In this document: in pieces, positions 42,846-51,386 of the stretch | How the letters are laid out: the number at the start of each line of letters is the position of its first letter | Position numbering within the stretch: position 1 is the stretch's first letter | Origin: JADJTT01 sp049306275 | GTDB lineage: Bacteria > Bacteroidota > Bacteroidia > Chitinophagales > Saprospiraceae | Direction: 5' to 3' | DNA: 64,000 nucleotides | NCBI GenBank assembly: GCA_049306275.1 | Contig: JBAQQB010000044.1 | Coordinates: forward strand, 68,180-132,179 | Made by a program: the position numbers and the translations under genes | The notes under the pieces: generated by a model | Databases searched by the model: none | Seen by the model: only the letters and a program-made list of their open reading frames with translations | What the model was told of the DNA's origin: nothing

Positions 42846-43946
42846 TCAGACGGTTTTTTGTTTGAACTGAGGAGAGATGGCCCTGAGCAGATCGTCGTTC
42901 CATTCAGCGCCTTCGGCGAGCAGTTGCCGGAGCCGGATGAAGTCCACCTCCCTGTCGTCTTTGGGACCTTCGTTGAATGCCCTGAAGCCGGCGCGGGCTT
43001 CGGTCATCATATTGAGGGCGAGCCATTCGCGGCTGCTTTCCTTGTTTTTGTCCCAGTGTTCCAGTTTTTTCTTTCGCATTTCCGAAAGGGTTTTGGCCGT
43101 GCAGTTGGGGAAGGTGTGCAGCAGTTTGGCGATGAGGCGGTTGACGGCCTCGTCGAGCAGGCTCAGGTCGGGGGTGCAGCGGGCCATGAGGACCTTGGCC
43201 TCTTGCAGCGCCGCTCCGGTCTTCATGGTTCCGAATACGATGCGGCCGTACTCGTCGGCAAAGCGGTCGATGACGACCAGGGGGTTGGCGATAAACCTGC
43301 CTTCCAGCTTCAGCACAGGCGCGATATCGGTGATGAGCCCCAGGTGGAGGGCCTGGTGCGCCGTCCAGGGCTCGCACAGGGTAAGGGAGGCCACGGCTCT
43401 TTCTACTCCCACGAAGAGATGCAGGAAGTCGGTAGCGCCCCCGATGGCGGCGCTGCCGTGTTTGGGGCCTGCCTGCCCGAAACGGGCCAGGTCGGAAGCG
43501 ACGGTGAAGTCTGCGGCCATGCCGATTTCCTGTCCTCCGGCGATGCGCATGCCGTTGACCCGGCAGACGACGGGCTTTTCGCATTTCAGAATAGCGCTCA
43601 CCATATCGTTGAAGAGGCGCATGTACTGGGAGTATTCCTGGGGGTTGCCGGCGTAGTACTCCGCATACTCTTTGGTGTTGCCGCCGGTGCAGAAGGCCTT
43701 GTCGCCCACGGCGGTAAAGACCACCGCTACCACGCTCCGGTCGTTGGAAGCTTCGCCAAAGGCGAGGATGATGTCTTTGACGGCCTGGGTGGTGTAGGAA
43801 TTGAACTGGGCGGGGTTGTTGAGTATGATCCAGGCGTTGTACAGCCCTGGTATGGGCGTTCCGTCTGTATCGAGGCAAGGCCGCTTCTCAAAGAGTATGG
43901 AGGTATAGTCGTGCCCGACGAGGTTGTGGTCTTTCAATTGCTGCAT
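42846..43946 (-). CDS. oah: 6-Oxocyclohex-1-ene-1-carbonyl-CoA hydrolase (Oah/BamA)
   Basis: A 366-aa ring-opening hydrolase of the crotonase family from ATG 43946. It matches BamA/Oah closely by eye: YNAWIILNNPAQFNSYTT (about 36-53), GDKAFCTGGNTKEYAEYYAG (about 81-100), NGMRIAGGQEIGMAADF (about 130-146) and FGQAGPKHGSAAIGGATDF. It adds two waters and opens the ring to 3-hydroxypimeloyl-CoA. BamA is the accepted marker of anaerobic aromatic degradation by the benzoyl-CoA route. Slightly shorter than the roughly 377 aa of Thauera Oah. Confidence 0.95.
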   Translation of the reverse strand: MQQLKDHNLVGHDYTSILFEKRPCLDTDGTPIPGLYNAWIILNNPAQFNSYTTQAVKDIILAFGEASNDRSVVAVVFTAVGDKAFCTGGNTKEYAEYYAGNPQEYSQYMRLFNDMVSAILKCEKPVVCRVNGMRIAGGQEIGMAADFTVASDLARFGQAGPKHGSAAIGGATDFLHLFVGVERAVASLTLCEPWTAHQALHLGLITDIAPVLKLEGRFIANPLVVIDRFADEYGRIVFGTMKTGAALQEAKVLMARCTPDLSLLDEAVNRLIAKLLHTFPNCTAKTLSEMRKKKLEHWDKNKESSREWLALNMMTEARAGFRAFNEGPKDDREVDFIRLRQLLAEGAEWNDDLLRAISPQFKQKTV

Positions 43947-43953
43947 GGTCGTT

Positions 43954-45012
43954 TCAGTTGAAATCGGGTTTGAGCACCGATCGTTTGGAATAGCGGTGTT
44001 CGAGGGTATTTTGAAATACTTCGTTGATGTGCGATAGCGGGAAAGTCTGTACAAAGTCGCGGATATCCAGGCTGCCGGAGGCGAGCAGGTCCAGTACTTC
44101 GGCGTAGTGGCGGGGCTTGCAGCCCCAGGTGCCGATGAGTTTGGCGTCGAAGGCCATGAGGTTGCTCAGCCGCAGTTCCAGTTTGTGCATGGTAAAGCCC
44201 ACCACGCTGAGGGTGGAAGCGAAGGTGATCAGGTTAAAAGCGAGTTCCTGGCCGGCGGTAGAGCCGGATATTTCGAATATCTTCCATCCGTAAGGCGAGG
44301 CGCCGAGCGCCTGCGCGATTTCCCTGACCCTGGTCTTTATCGTTTTGATATCGAGGTCTTTAGAGTTGAGAGTGGCGTCGATGCCGTGTTGCCGGGCCTG
44401 GGCCAGCTTTTCGCCGCTGATGTCGATAGCGAGCACCCGGGCCCCTTTGATTTTGGCGATCAGGGCGCCGTACATACCGACGCCGCCCACGCCGATGACG
44501 ACAGCCAGGTCGCCGGGACGGAGTTCGGATTTTTCAATGACCTGATAAGGGGTGGAGATGGCGTCGGCTACTACCGAGATTTCCGCCAGGCTGTATTTTT
44601 CCAGAACGGCGGCGGGCACGGTGCATAGGAAGCGGTGCGGCACGAGGACATGAGAGGCGAAGCCGCCGTGGAAGTCGTTGCCGGGCATGAGCTGGTTCTG
44701 GCAGATGTTGCTGCGGTCCTGCAGGCAGAGCTCGCATTCGCCGCAGGGTAGTACGGCGGGAACGACGACGGGCTTTCCGATAAGTTCAGGCGGACCGGCG
44801 ACCACCGTGCCGCTGATTTCGTGCCCCAGGGTGAGGGGTAGCTCTTTTTTGGTGCGCACGCCGTCGTGCCAGAAACTCAGGTCGGTATGGCAGACGCCGC
44901 AGCCTGCGACTTCGACCAGGGCCTCATCGGGTCCGGGGGTGGGAAGGGGCGACTCGGCCAGTTGGAAAGGGGCTTTGAGCGCGGTCATTTGCCATTGTTT
45001 CAGCGTATTCAT
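43954..45012 (-). CDS. had: 6-Hydroxycyclohex-1-ene-1-carbonyl-CoA dehydrogenase (Had)
   Basis: A 352-aa zinc-containing alcohol dehydrogenase family protein. Catalytic zinc: GCGVCHTDLSFWHDG (about 37-51) and GHE (about 63-65). Structural zinc: CGECELCLQDRSNIC (about 90-104). NAD motif: GVGGVGMYGA. The segment MPGNDFHGGFASHVLVP is typical of Had. It oxidises the Dch product to 6-oxocyclohexene-carbonyl-CoA for Oah. It sits 7 nt before oah. Confidence 0.9.
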   Translation of the reverse strand: MNTLKQWQMTALKAPFQLAESPLPTPGPDEALVEVAGCGVCHTDLSFWHDGVRTKKELPLTLGHEISGTVVAGPPELIGKPVVVPAVLPCGECELCLQDRSNICQNQLMPGNDFHGGFASHVLVPHRFLCTVPAAVLEKYSLAEISVVADAISTPYQVIEKSELRPGDLAVVIGVGGVGMYGALIAKIKGARVLAIDISGEKLAQARQHGIDATLNSKDLDIKTIKTRVREIAQALGASPYGWKIFEISGSTAGQELAFNLITFASTLSVVGFTMHKLELRLSNLMAFDAKLIGTWGCKPRHYAEVLDLLASGSLDIRDFVQTFPLSHINEVFQNTLEHRYSKRSVLKPDFN

Positions 45013-46277
45013 TATCTGGTAGCGTTTGGGTTTTCAAAAAGGAGGGCGATGCCCTGTCCCCCGCCGATGCAGGCCGAGGCGATGCCGTAGCGCACCTGGC
45101 GGGCGGCCATTTCCCTGGCCAGGGTGAGGCTGAGCCGGGTTCCGGTGGCCGCGAGGGGATGGCCCAGGGCGATGGCGCCGCCGTTGACGTTGCAGCGGCT
45201 GCGGTCGAGCCCGAGTTCGCGTTCGCAGCCGAGGTATTGGGCGGCGAATGCCTCGTTGATTTCGATCAGCCCGATATCCCCGAGGGAGAGTTCTGTCATT
45301 TCAAGTAGCAGGCGGATGGCAGGCACGGGACCCAGGCCCATGACCCGGGGGTCGATCGCCGAGGTTGCCGAGGCGGCGACGCGGGCGAGGGGGCGGAGGT
45401 TGTGCGCTCGCACCACATCGCCGCTGGCGACGACCACCGAAGCGGCGCCGTCGACGATCCCGCTGGAGTTGCCCGCGGTTTGGACGCCGTCGGGAGCGAA
45501 GACGGGCGTGAGTTTCGCCATGGCTTCCGGGTCTGATGGCCGCGCGTTTTCATCGGTGGCAAAATCTTTGGTTTTCGGAGGCAGGGAGACCTTCCGGGGC
45601 CTGAGGCCGGGGACCTCGAAAACGGCTGAGTTCATTTTGACTATTTCGCCTTCAAAAAATCCCCGGGCATGGGCGGCGGTATACCTTTCGAGCGAGGAGT
45701 GCGCGTATTCGTCGGCATCGGAGCGGGAGATGCCATATTGTTTGGCGACGTTTTCCGCGGTGCAGCCCATGGGAACGGCGGCGGTGTCGTTGAGCGCCTC
45801 CCAGAGCATGTCTACGAAGCCGTGTTTTCCCAGCGGGTAGCCCATGCGGTTGCCAAAGGCGGCGGTGGGGGAGAGTGTCATGTTTTCGGCGCCCCCGCAG
45901 AGGGCTGTTTGGGCCTTGCCCAGCGCGATCTGTTCGGCGCCGGCTACGATCGTTTCAAAGCCTGACCCGCAGATACGCTGCACCAGCGCTGCCGGCACGG
46001 TTTGGGGTATCCCCGAGTAGAGCCCTATGTGGCGGGGCAGGAAATAGGCGTCGGGCGAGCTTTGTCCGATATTCGCGTAAAAAATTTGGTCGATATCATG
46101 AGGGGCCAATCCCGATTTTTCGATGGCGGCCCGGGAGGCATAAACGCCCAAATCTGTGGGCGAAATGCGGCCCAGGGCGCCGCAGAGCTTGCCGAAAGGC
46201 GTGCGGGCGCCGTTCACCAAAAAGATGTCGTCGTAAGTGATGCCAAATCCCTTTTCCTTGTGCCTGAATGCTTTCAC
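45012..46277 (-). CDS. Acetyl-CoA acetyltransferase/thiolase
   Basis: A 421-aa thiolase. Active Cys in VQRICGSGFE (about 98-107), His in EINEAFAAQ, and the C-terminal IASACIGGGQGIALLFE with the second Cys; NVNGGAIALGHPLAATG is intact. The start is a GTG, the only available start. In this operon it would cleave 3-oxopimeloyl-CoA to glutaryl-CoA and acetyl-CoA. That substrate is inferred from neighbours. The stop overlaps the had start by 1 nt (TAATG). Confidence 0.9.
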   Translation of the reverse strand: MKAFRHKEKGFGITYDDIFLVNGARTPFGKLCGALGRISPTDLGVYASRAAIEKSGLAPHDIDQIFYANIGQSSPDAYFLPRHIGLYSGIPQTVPAALVQRICGSGFETIVAGAEQIALGKAQTALCGGAENMTLSPTAAFGNRMGYPLGKHGFVDMLWEALNDTAAVPMGCTAENVAKQYGISRSDADEYAHSSLERYTAAHARGFFEGEIVKMNSAVFEVPGLRPRKVSLPPKTKDFATDENARPSDPEAMAKLTPVFAPDGVQTAGNSSGIVDGAASVVVASGDVVRAHNLRPLARVAASATSAIDPRVMGLGPVPAIRLLLEMTELSLGDIGLIEINEAFAAQYLGCERELGLDRSRCNVNGGAIALGHPLAATGTRLSLTLAREMAARQVRYGIASACIGGGQGIALLFENPNATR

Positions 46278-46287
46278 AGAAAATGTC

Positions 46288-48306
46288 TTATTGGTGAATA
46301 AAGGGAGCCGGCGATTTGGGCCCCTTGGTTTTGAAATTTTCGAGGCCGATCTTCATGTCCCGGGTTTGCATACATTCGCCGAAGAGGGCCGACTCCAGGG
46401 CCAGGCCTTCTTCCAGGGTGAGGGAATAGCCGCCATAGATGCTCTTGACCAGTATCTCGTCGATTTTTTTGCTGAGATGGCTGATATCTATGGGTTTGGG
46501 GCCTTCTAAGGCGCGAAGCGGCGCCGGCGAAAGGTTTTTTGCCTGTTTCCTGCCTGCCGCGATATCAAGGGCCAGAGCGGCCGCATCGGCCAGGAGGTCT
46601 TCGCCTGCTTCCTGGTCGAGATAGCCGATGGCGAGGGCTTCCTGCAGCCCGACCTGGCGGCCGGTGCGCAGGATTTCTGCGGCAGCCTCTATGCCGATCA
46701 GGCGGGGCAGGCGCTGGGTGCCTCCGGCGCCGGGGATAAAGCCGAGGTTGACTTCGGGCTGGCAGAAAACGACGGAGAGGCCCTTCCTGGCGATGCGGGC
46801 GGTGCATGCCATGGCCAGCTCGCTCCCTCCGCCGAAGGCGAAGCCGTTGAGCGCGCATACCACCGGTTTGGGGAAAGCGGCAATGTAGTTGAGGGCCGCC
46901 TGGAAGTCGTGTGAATTTTGCACGCCTTCCTCCGGGGTGTTCAGCGAAGTGATCATTTGCAGGTCTGCCCCTGATACGAAGGCCTTGGTTCCGAAGCCTG
47001 TGATCACGGCTGCCTGGATGCCGGGGTCGCCTTCCGCCTCTTCAAGCGCCTCCTGTATCTGAGCCAGGACTTCCAGGTTGAGCGCGTTCATGACCTTGGG
47101 CCGGCGGATGGTGAGCAAGAGCACGCCATTTTTACGGCTCCTGATTATATCCTGAACGTTCCATCCCCCGGCGGTCCGGGCGTGTTGGAGGGAATGGGGA
47201 AAGGGGAACTCCGGGTTTTCGGTGCAGAATGCTTCGACCAATCCGATGGTCTTGCCTATGCCGATCCTGTTCATGAAGGAAAGCGGCGGCTTGATAACGA
47301 GGGCTATTTCGCAGGCCATGTTCAGATCGCTGGCACAGATGATGCCGGTGTCGAGGATGAAGCCGCACAGTGCGAAATAAGCGCCCTGGAAGATTTCGGT
47401 AAGGCGTGATTCCTGTTCCGGGTTCAGGGTGACGGTTTCCCCCCGCTGGGCGGTATTCCAGGGTTCTTTCAGGCGGGTTTTTTCGGAAAGGAGGGCCGGG
47501 GTCTTGAACCAGGGCAACTCGATGCGGCCCAGTTCGTCGAGCCCGTGCGCCGTGATGGGGTTGCCTCCGGTGAGGTTGAGGGCGGTAAAGGGGCCGACGC
47601 CGAGGCCAAGGGCTTTGACGGCCGCGGCATCGATCTCTTTTTCCGTGCCCAGTCCTCGTTCCAGGCAGGTGATGGCGACCTGGCAGAGCCCTTCGAAGAT
47701 GGGGTCAATGGCGTAGCCATAAGCGCTTTTCACCCGGACAGGTATTTTCCCGATCGATTCGTAAAAAGAAAGAAGCCAGTCCGCGATCTCGCCGTCTGTC
47801 TGTTCCCCGGGAACGATTTCGACGACAGGGTTGATCTCGGCGGGGAAAAAATAATGGGCGACTAGGCACCGCCGTTTTTTGCCGGCATTGCGGAAGATCA
47901 CTTCCGGTTGCATGTGGGAGGAGTTGGACAGAAAGATGCAATCGCCGTCCGCGATTTGTTCCACTTTCCGGAAGATGGCGTCTTTGACGCCTTCGTCTTC
48001 GGTCGCCGCCTCCACGACGATACTTGCCCCGCGGATTTCTTCGTAATCGAGCGTAAACCCGATAGCCTGGCGGATATTTTCGGCTTGATCGGGTTTAAAG
48101 GCTCCTGATGCGAGGCCCTTGCCGATCTTGGCTTCGGTTTTTTTCGCCGCCGCCTCCAGCGCCCCGGCCGAAATATCGACCACGACGACCCGGACCTGGT
48201 AGGGTGAGAGAGATTTGGCAAAGTGCAGGGCGATATCGGGGCCTATTTGGCCGGCGCCAATTACCGCGATTTTTTCAATATTCCGGTTTTTAAAGCGATA
48301 GGACAT
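46288..48306 (-). CDS. 3-Hydroxyacyl-CoA dehydrogenase/enoyl-CoA hydratase fusion
   Basis: A 672-aa bifunctional protein. The N-terminal half is a 3-hydroxyacyl-CoA dehydrogenase (IAVIGAGQIGPDIALHFA near 13-30, FLSNSSHMQP, AHYFFPAEINPVVEI with the H-x-F-x-P motif near 150). From about 385 there is a crotonase domain (TIRRPKVMNALN, GTKAFVSGADLQ, NGFAFGGGSELAMACT, GFIPGAGGTQRLPRLIG). The order, dehydrogenase first, is opposite to FadB. It probably oxidises 3-hydroxypimeloyl-CoA and hydrates an unsaturated dicarboxyl-CoA in the lower pathway. Similar dehydrogenase-hydratase fusions occur in anaerobic aromatic degraders. Confidence 0.88.
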   Translation of the reverse strand: MSYRFKNRNIEKIAVIGAGQIGPDIALHFAKSLSPYQVRVVVVDISAGALEAAAKKTEAKIGKGLASGAFKPDQAENIRQAIGFTLDYEEIRGASIVVEAATEDEGVKDAIFRKVEQIADGDCIFLSNSSHMQPEVIFRNAGKKRRCLVAHYFFPAEINPVVEIVPGEQTDGEIADWLLSFYESIGKIPVRVKSAYGYAIDPIFEGLCQVAITCLERGLGTEKEIDAAAVKALGLGVGPFTALNLTGGNPITAHGLDELGRIELPWFKTPALLSEKTRLKEPWNTAQRGETVTLNPEQESRLTEIFQGAYFALCGFILDTGIICASDLNMACEIALVIKPPLSFMNRIGIGKTIGLVEAFCTENPEFPFPHSLQHARTAGGWNVQDIIRSRKNGVLLLTIRRPKVMNALNLEVLAQIQEALEEAEGDPGIQAAVITGFGTKAFVSGADLQMITSLNTPEEGVQNSHDFQAALNYIAAFPKPVVCALNGFAFGGGSELAMACTARIARKGLSVVFCQPEVNLGFIPGAGGTQRLPRLIGIEAAAEILRTGRQVGLQEALAIGYLDQEAGEDLLADAAALALDIAAGRKQAKNLSPAPLRALEGPKPIDISHLSKKIDEILVKSIYGGYSLTLEEGLALESALFGECMQTRDMKIGLENFKTKGPKSPAPFIHQ

Positions 48307-48309
48307 AGA

Positions 48310-50169
48310 TCAATGCGATTCGTTTTGGATTTCTTTGCGCCTGGGCTCCGGCTCCGGTTTGGCCAGGCGCTGGAATGCGTTTTGGGCGAGGATGGCAGCG
48401 CCGAGGGAAACGGTGAACTGAGGCATGGGCAAAATCTCCATTTTCTTGTCGAAGATTTCGTTGAGCATGGTTTTGAGGTAGGGGTGATAGGCCGCGATGC
48501 CTCCGATCATGTAGGTAGGGATGCCGGGATCGAGGCGCATTTTGGCGATTTTTCCCGCGATGGACAGATAGATGCCCCGGGCGATGTCTTCGGGGGGCAT
48601 ACCTTCGAACAGCCAGTTCATGATCTCTGTTTTGGCGAATACGGTGCAGAAGCTGTTGAGGGGTTTGTCATAGGTGGAATGGGCCGCCAGCGTGCTCATT
48701 TCCGCTACGCTGATCTGGGCCCGTTCGGCGATTTCGGAGAGAAAAGCGCCTGTTCCCGCGGCGCATTTGTCGTTCATATAAAAATTATCGACGTTGCCGC
48801 GCTGGTCGCAGCGGATGATCTTGATATCCTCCCCTCCAATATCCAGGATATTTTTTTCGCCGGGGTAGTCGCGGGAGACGGCCGCGGCAGCGCAATTGAT
48901 TTCAGTTTTTACGATGTCGGTATCGGGGAAGTGCCTGCGGCCGTAGCCCGTGGCGCAGCTGTAGCGGATGCCGAAGCTGGAGTTGATGGCTTGCATGACG
49001 TTTTGCTGCCCTTTCCTGTCGTTGCCGGAGGAGCGCAGCACATAGTGGAACAAGGCTTTGCCTGCCTCATCGATCACGGTAAATTTGGAAAAAGCGGAGC
49101 CCAGGTCTATACCCAGAAAACATTCGGTATTTTTATAAGCGCCCGGCCCGGCGTGTTTGTCGACCATGCCTTTGTCGAGTATCCGCCGGTTGACCTGTGC
49201 GGCAGCGCCGGGGATGCGGTTGGAGATGTTCTTATTGGTCATGGCCTTGACCATATTGGTAAAGGAGAGGTTGAGCGAGGTGCGGACGTAGTGTTTGCGG
49301 CCGTAAGCAACGATTTTCCCATTGAAATAGTCGATTTCGGTAGGCCGGTTGTGGATCAGGTCGAGGGCGAGGGAGGGGAAATGATCGCCGCCCTTTTTCA
49401 GGTAGCGCAGGCAGCGGCGCAGGAAATCGTCGGGAAAGCGGATTTTTTCGTGTTCGGCCACCACCATGGCCTCGGAGATGATCTGTTCGATGAGTTCGAC
49501 GGTGTCGGGGTCGGCCATAGCTTCCGCCATGGTCAGGCGGCCCACGCCGCAAAGGGCGCTGAGGGAAGCGTTGAGGGTGGTTTTTTCCCAGCTTCTTCTC
49601 AGGATTTCCGCGGCGTCGGCGAAGTGGGTTTCGAGTTGGACGCTGCTGAGCAGGCCGGCGAGGAGTCTGGCTTTTTCCGGGCAGGCGTCGTTTGGCGAAC
49701 CCGCATAGTTGGGCGGTTGGAAGAAGTTGACCTTGACCACGTTGGGGGAGAGCAGCGCTCCGCCCCAGTTGAGCACCATGCGCAGTGTTTTCGATTCGCC
49801 AAAGGAATCGGCCAGGAGGTCTTCTACGTCGATGCCGTTCATGGCGGCTACAACGTGCAGTTTTTCTGAATGGAGCCCGGCGCAGTCTTCCAGGGCCCCC
49901 GGTATCTGATAGGATTTTACGGCGAAGACGAGGAAGTCGAGGTCGAGCCCGGCCATTTCGGCCGCGGAGGCGAAAACCTTGCCGAAGGAGGCCCTGGCCT
50001 GGATGGCGCCTTCAAGGACGATACCTTCTTCCAGTATTTTGTTGCGCTTGACTTCGTTGCGCACGCAGAGGGCTACGTCGCACCCGGCCTCCCGGAATTT
50101 GACGGCCAGGATGGCGCCCACGGGTCCCAGCCCGATGATCCCGATTTTCGTTTGTGCTGCGTTTTCCAT
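48310..50169 (-). CDS. Ketopantoate-reductase-like/BcrA-BadF ATPase fusion
   Basis: A 619-aa protein from ATG 50169, overlapping the upstream stop (TGATG). Residues 1-335 are a 6-phosphogluconate-type/ketopantoate reductase (ApbA/PanE) domain: GIIGLGPVGA (10-19), Lys196 in SWEKTTLNA, and NRPTEIDYFNG (274-284). Residues 350-600 are a BadF/BcrA/HgdC ATPase: FLGIDLGSAFSK (351-362), ILDIGGEDIK (441-450), CAAGTGAF (Cys469) and SFCTVFAKTEI (Cys508), the ATP site and bridging 4Fe-4S cysteines of dehydratase activators. I know of no described protein with this architecture. It is probably the ATP-driven activator for the adjacent dehydratase-like subunit. The reductase part is unexplained. Confidence 0.85.
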   Translation of the reverse strand: MENAAQTKIGIIGLGPVGAILAVKFREAGCDVALCVRNEVKRNKILEEGIVLEGAIQARASFGKVFASAAEMAGLDLDFLVFAVKSYQIPGALEDCAGLHSEKLHVVAAMNGIDVEDLLADSFGESKTLRMVLNWGGALLSPNVVKVNFFQPPNYAGSPNDACPEKARLLAGLLSSVQLETHFADAAEILRRSWEKTTLNASLSALCGVGRLTMAEAMADPDTVELIEQIISEAMVVAEHEKIRFPDDFLRRCLRYLKKGGDHFPSLALDLIHNRPTEIDYFNGKIVAYGRKHYVRTSLNLSFTNMVKAMTNKNISNRIPGAAAQVNRRILDKGMVDKHAGPGAYKNTECFLGIDLGSAFSKFTVIDEAGKALFHYVLRSSGNDRKGQQNVMQAINSSFGIRYSCATGYGRRHFPDTDIVKTEINCAAAAVSRDYPGEKNILDIGGEDIKIIRCDQRGNVDNFYMNDKCAAGTGAFLSEIAERAQISVAEMSTLAAHSTYDKPLNSFCTVFAKTEIMNWLFEGMPPEDIARGIYLSIAGKIAKMRLDPGIPTYMIGGIAAYHPYLKTMLNEIFDKKMEILPMPQFTVSLGAAILAQNAFQRLAKPEPEPRRKEIQNESH

Positions 50170-51386
50170 CAGGCAAACATTTTGTTGTTCTCCAACTGCT
50201 CGAGGAAGGTCTCGACCCGCGTGATGGTCTGGCCTTCGGAAAAGAAGCGCAGGTCGCACAGATCGCCTTCGACGACCAGGGCGGGTACGCCCGTTGCCTC
50301 CCGCAGTCTCTGGGGCATGCCGAAACGGGAGTTGGAGTTGTTGAAGCAGGTCTTGCTGTCGTGATAGACGATGCCGTCGATGCGGTACTCGCGGAACCAA
50401 TTGGCGAGCATCTTCATTTTGGCTTGCTCGCTCCGGTTGATGAAAATTTCCGTGTAGGCCCTGGCCGTAGAATTCCAGGGGTCGTTTTCGTCGAACTGGT
50501 CGAAAATCCAGCTGCTGCAATAGGTCGAAGCGACCACGGCTGCGCCGCTGGCGGCAAACAGGTCGCTCATCATGCGCAGCTTGCCCCAGATCGGCATGCC
50601 TTCCCAGAAGATGCGGGCCTGGACCCGGGGCAGGATGCCGGCGCCGTTGCGGATGTTTTCTTCCAGTTCATCGAGCAGCAGTGCGTAATAGTCCTTGGCC
50701 CGCTGGTCGCCTCTGAGCACTACGATAGGCCCCATGTGGATGGCGGCGTCGAAGAAGCTGATGGGCGGCAGGGGCGCGGTGGCGGTGCGGAGCACTTTCT
50801 GCCACAACAAGGTCGCTTCCTTGCTGAGCCTGACCGTTTCGCGGAAGCGGTCGATATCGAAACGCTGCCCACTGGCTTGCTCGCACAGCGGGATCAGCCT
50901 CCTGAATTGCGTGGCGACCAGGGCGATCTCATCCTGCGTGACTTCGTCGAGGTGCCGGGGCGGATGAATGCCCGCGATGGGGCACTGGAAATGTTGTGCG
51001 TAGAAGTGGAACCAGTCTTCCACTTCCCTGCACTGGTTGGTGTTGTAAACGATTAAATCGGGTTTTGGAACTCCCTCCATGCCATAATGAGCCTGGAGCG
51101 GGGAGGATTTTTTCAGAAACGCGCCGATATCGGAGGTGGTGTAGGAGCAGGCATGGCCCGAATACCCGCATTTGACCGCTTCGGGAATGTTGTCCATGGC
51201 GGTGCGGGTCGCGCCGAGCAGGGCGCCGTGGTTTTCGGGGAAGTAGACCTCGAAGCCGAAAGAGCGCAGCAACTCGGCGGGGCCCACGCTGGTGCACCAG
51301 GCGATTTTTTTTCCGCTTCCATCCAGCGAGCGGAAGTAAGCGCCCATGATTTCCTTCATCCGTTCAGTCGATCTGATCTTGTACAT
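50169..51386 (-). CDS. 2-Hydroxyacyl-CoA dehydratase/benzoyl-CoA reductase-like subunit (HgdB/BcrB-C family)
   Basis: A 405-aa member of the family that forms HgdA/B and BcrB/C. Typical motifs: KIAWCTSVGPAELLRSFGFEVYFPENHGALLG (27-58, in two parts), CGYSGHACSYTTSDIGAFL, LIVYNTNQCREVEDWFHFYA, and the C-terminal DGIVYHDSKTC and VPALVVEGDLCD. The cysteines bind a double-cubane or 4Fe-4S cluster in relatives. The start at 51386 overlaps the ligase by 23 nt; ATG 51359 is possible. Only one such subunit is present, whereas the enzymes usually have two. It may pair with the fusion ATPase downstream. Substrate unknown. Confidence 0.85.
   Translation of the reverse strand: MYKIRSTERMKEIMGAYFRSLDGSGKKIAWCTSVGPAELLRSFGFEVYFPENHGALLGATRTAMDNIPEAVKCGYSGHACSYTTSDIGAFLKKSSPLQAHYGMEGVPKPDLIVYNTNQCREVEDWFHFYAQHFQCPIAGIHPPRHLDEVTQDEIALVATQFRRLIPLCEQASGQRFDIDRFRETVRLSKEATLLWQKVLRTATAPLPPISFFDAAIHMGPIVVLRGDQRAKDYYALLLDELEENIRNGAGILPRVQARIFWEGMPIWGKLRMMSDLFAASGAAVVASTYCSSWIFDQFDENDPWNSTARAYTEIFINRSEQAKMKMLANWFREYRIDGIVYHDSKTCFNNSNSRFGMPQRLREATGVPALVVEGDLCDLRFFSEGQTITRVETFLEQLENNKMFA

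Noticed and set aside
48223..49869. A 548-codon open frame antisense to the KPR-ATPase fusion gene
   Set aside because: The sense-strand protein shows two clear domains; the antisense product has none.
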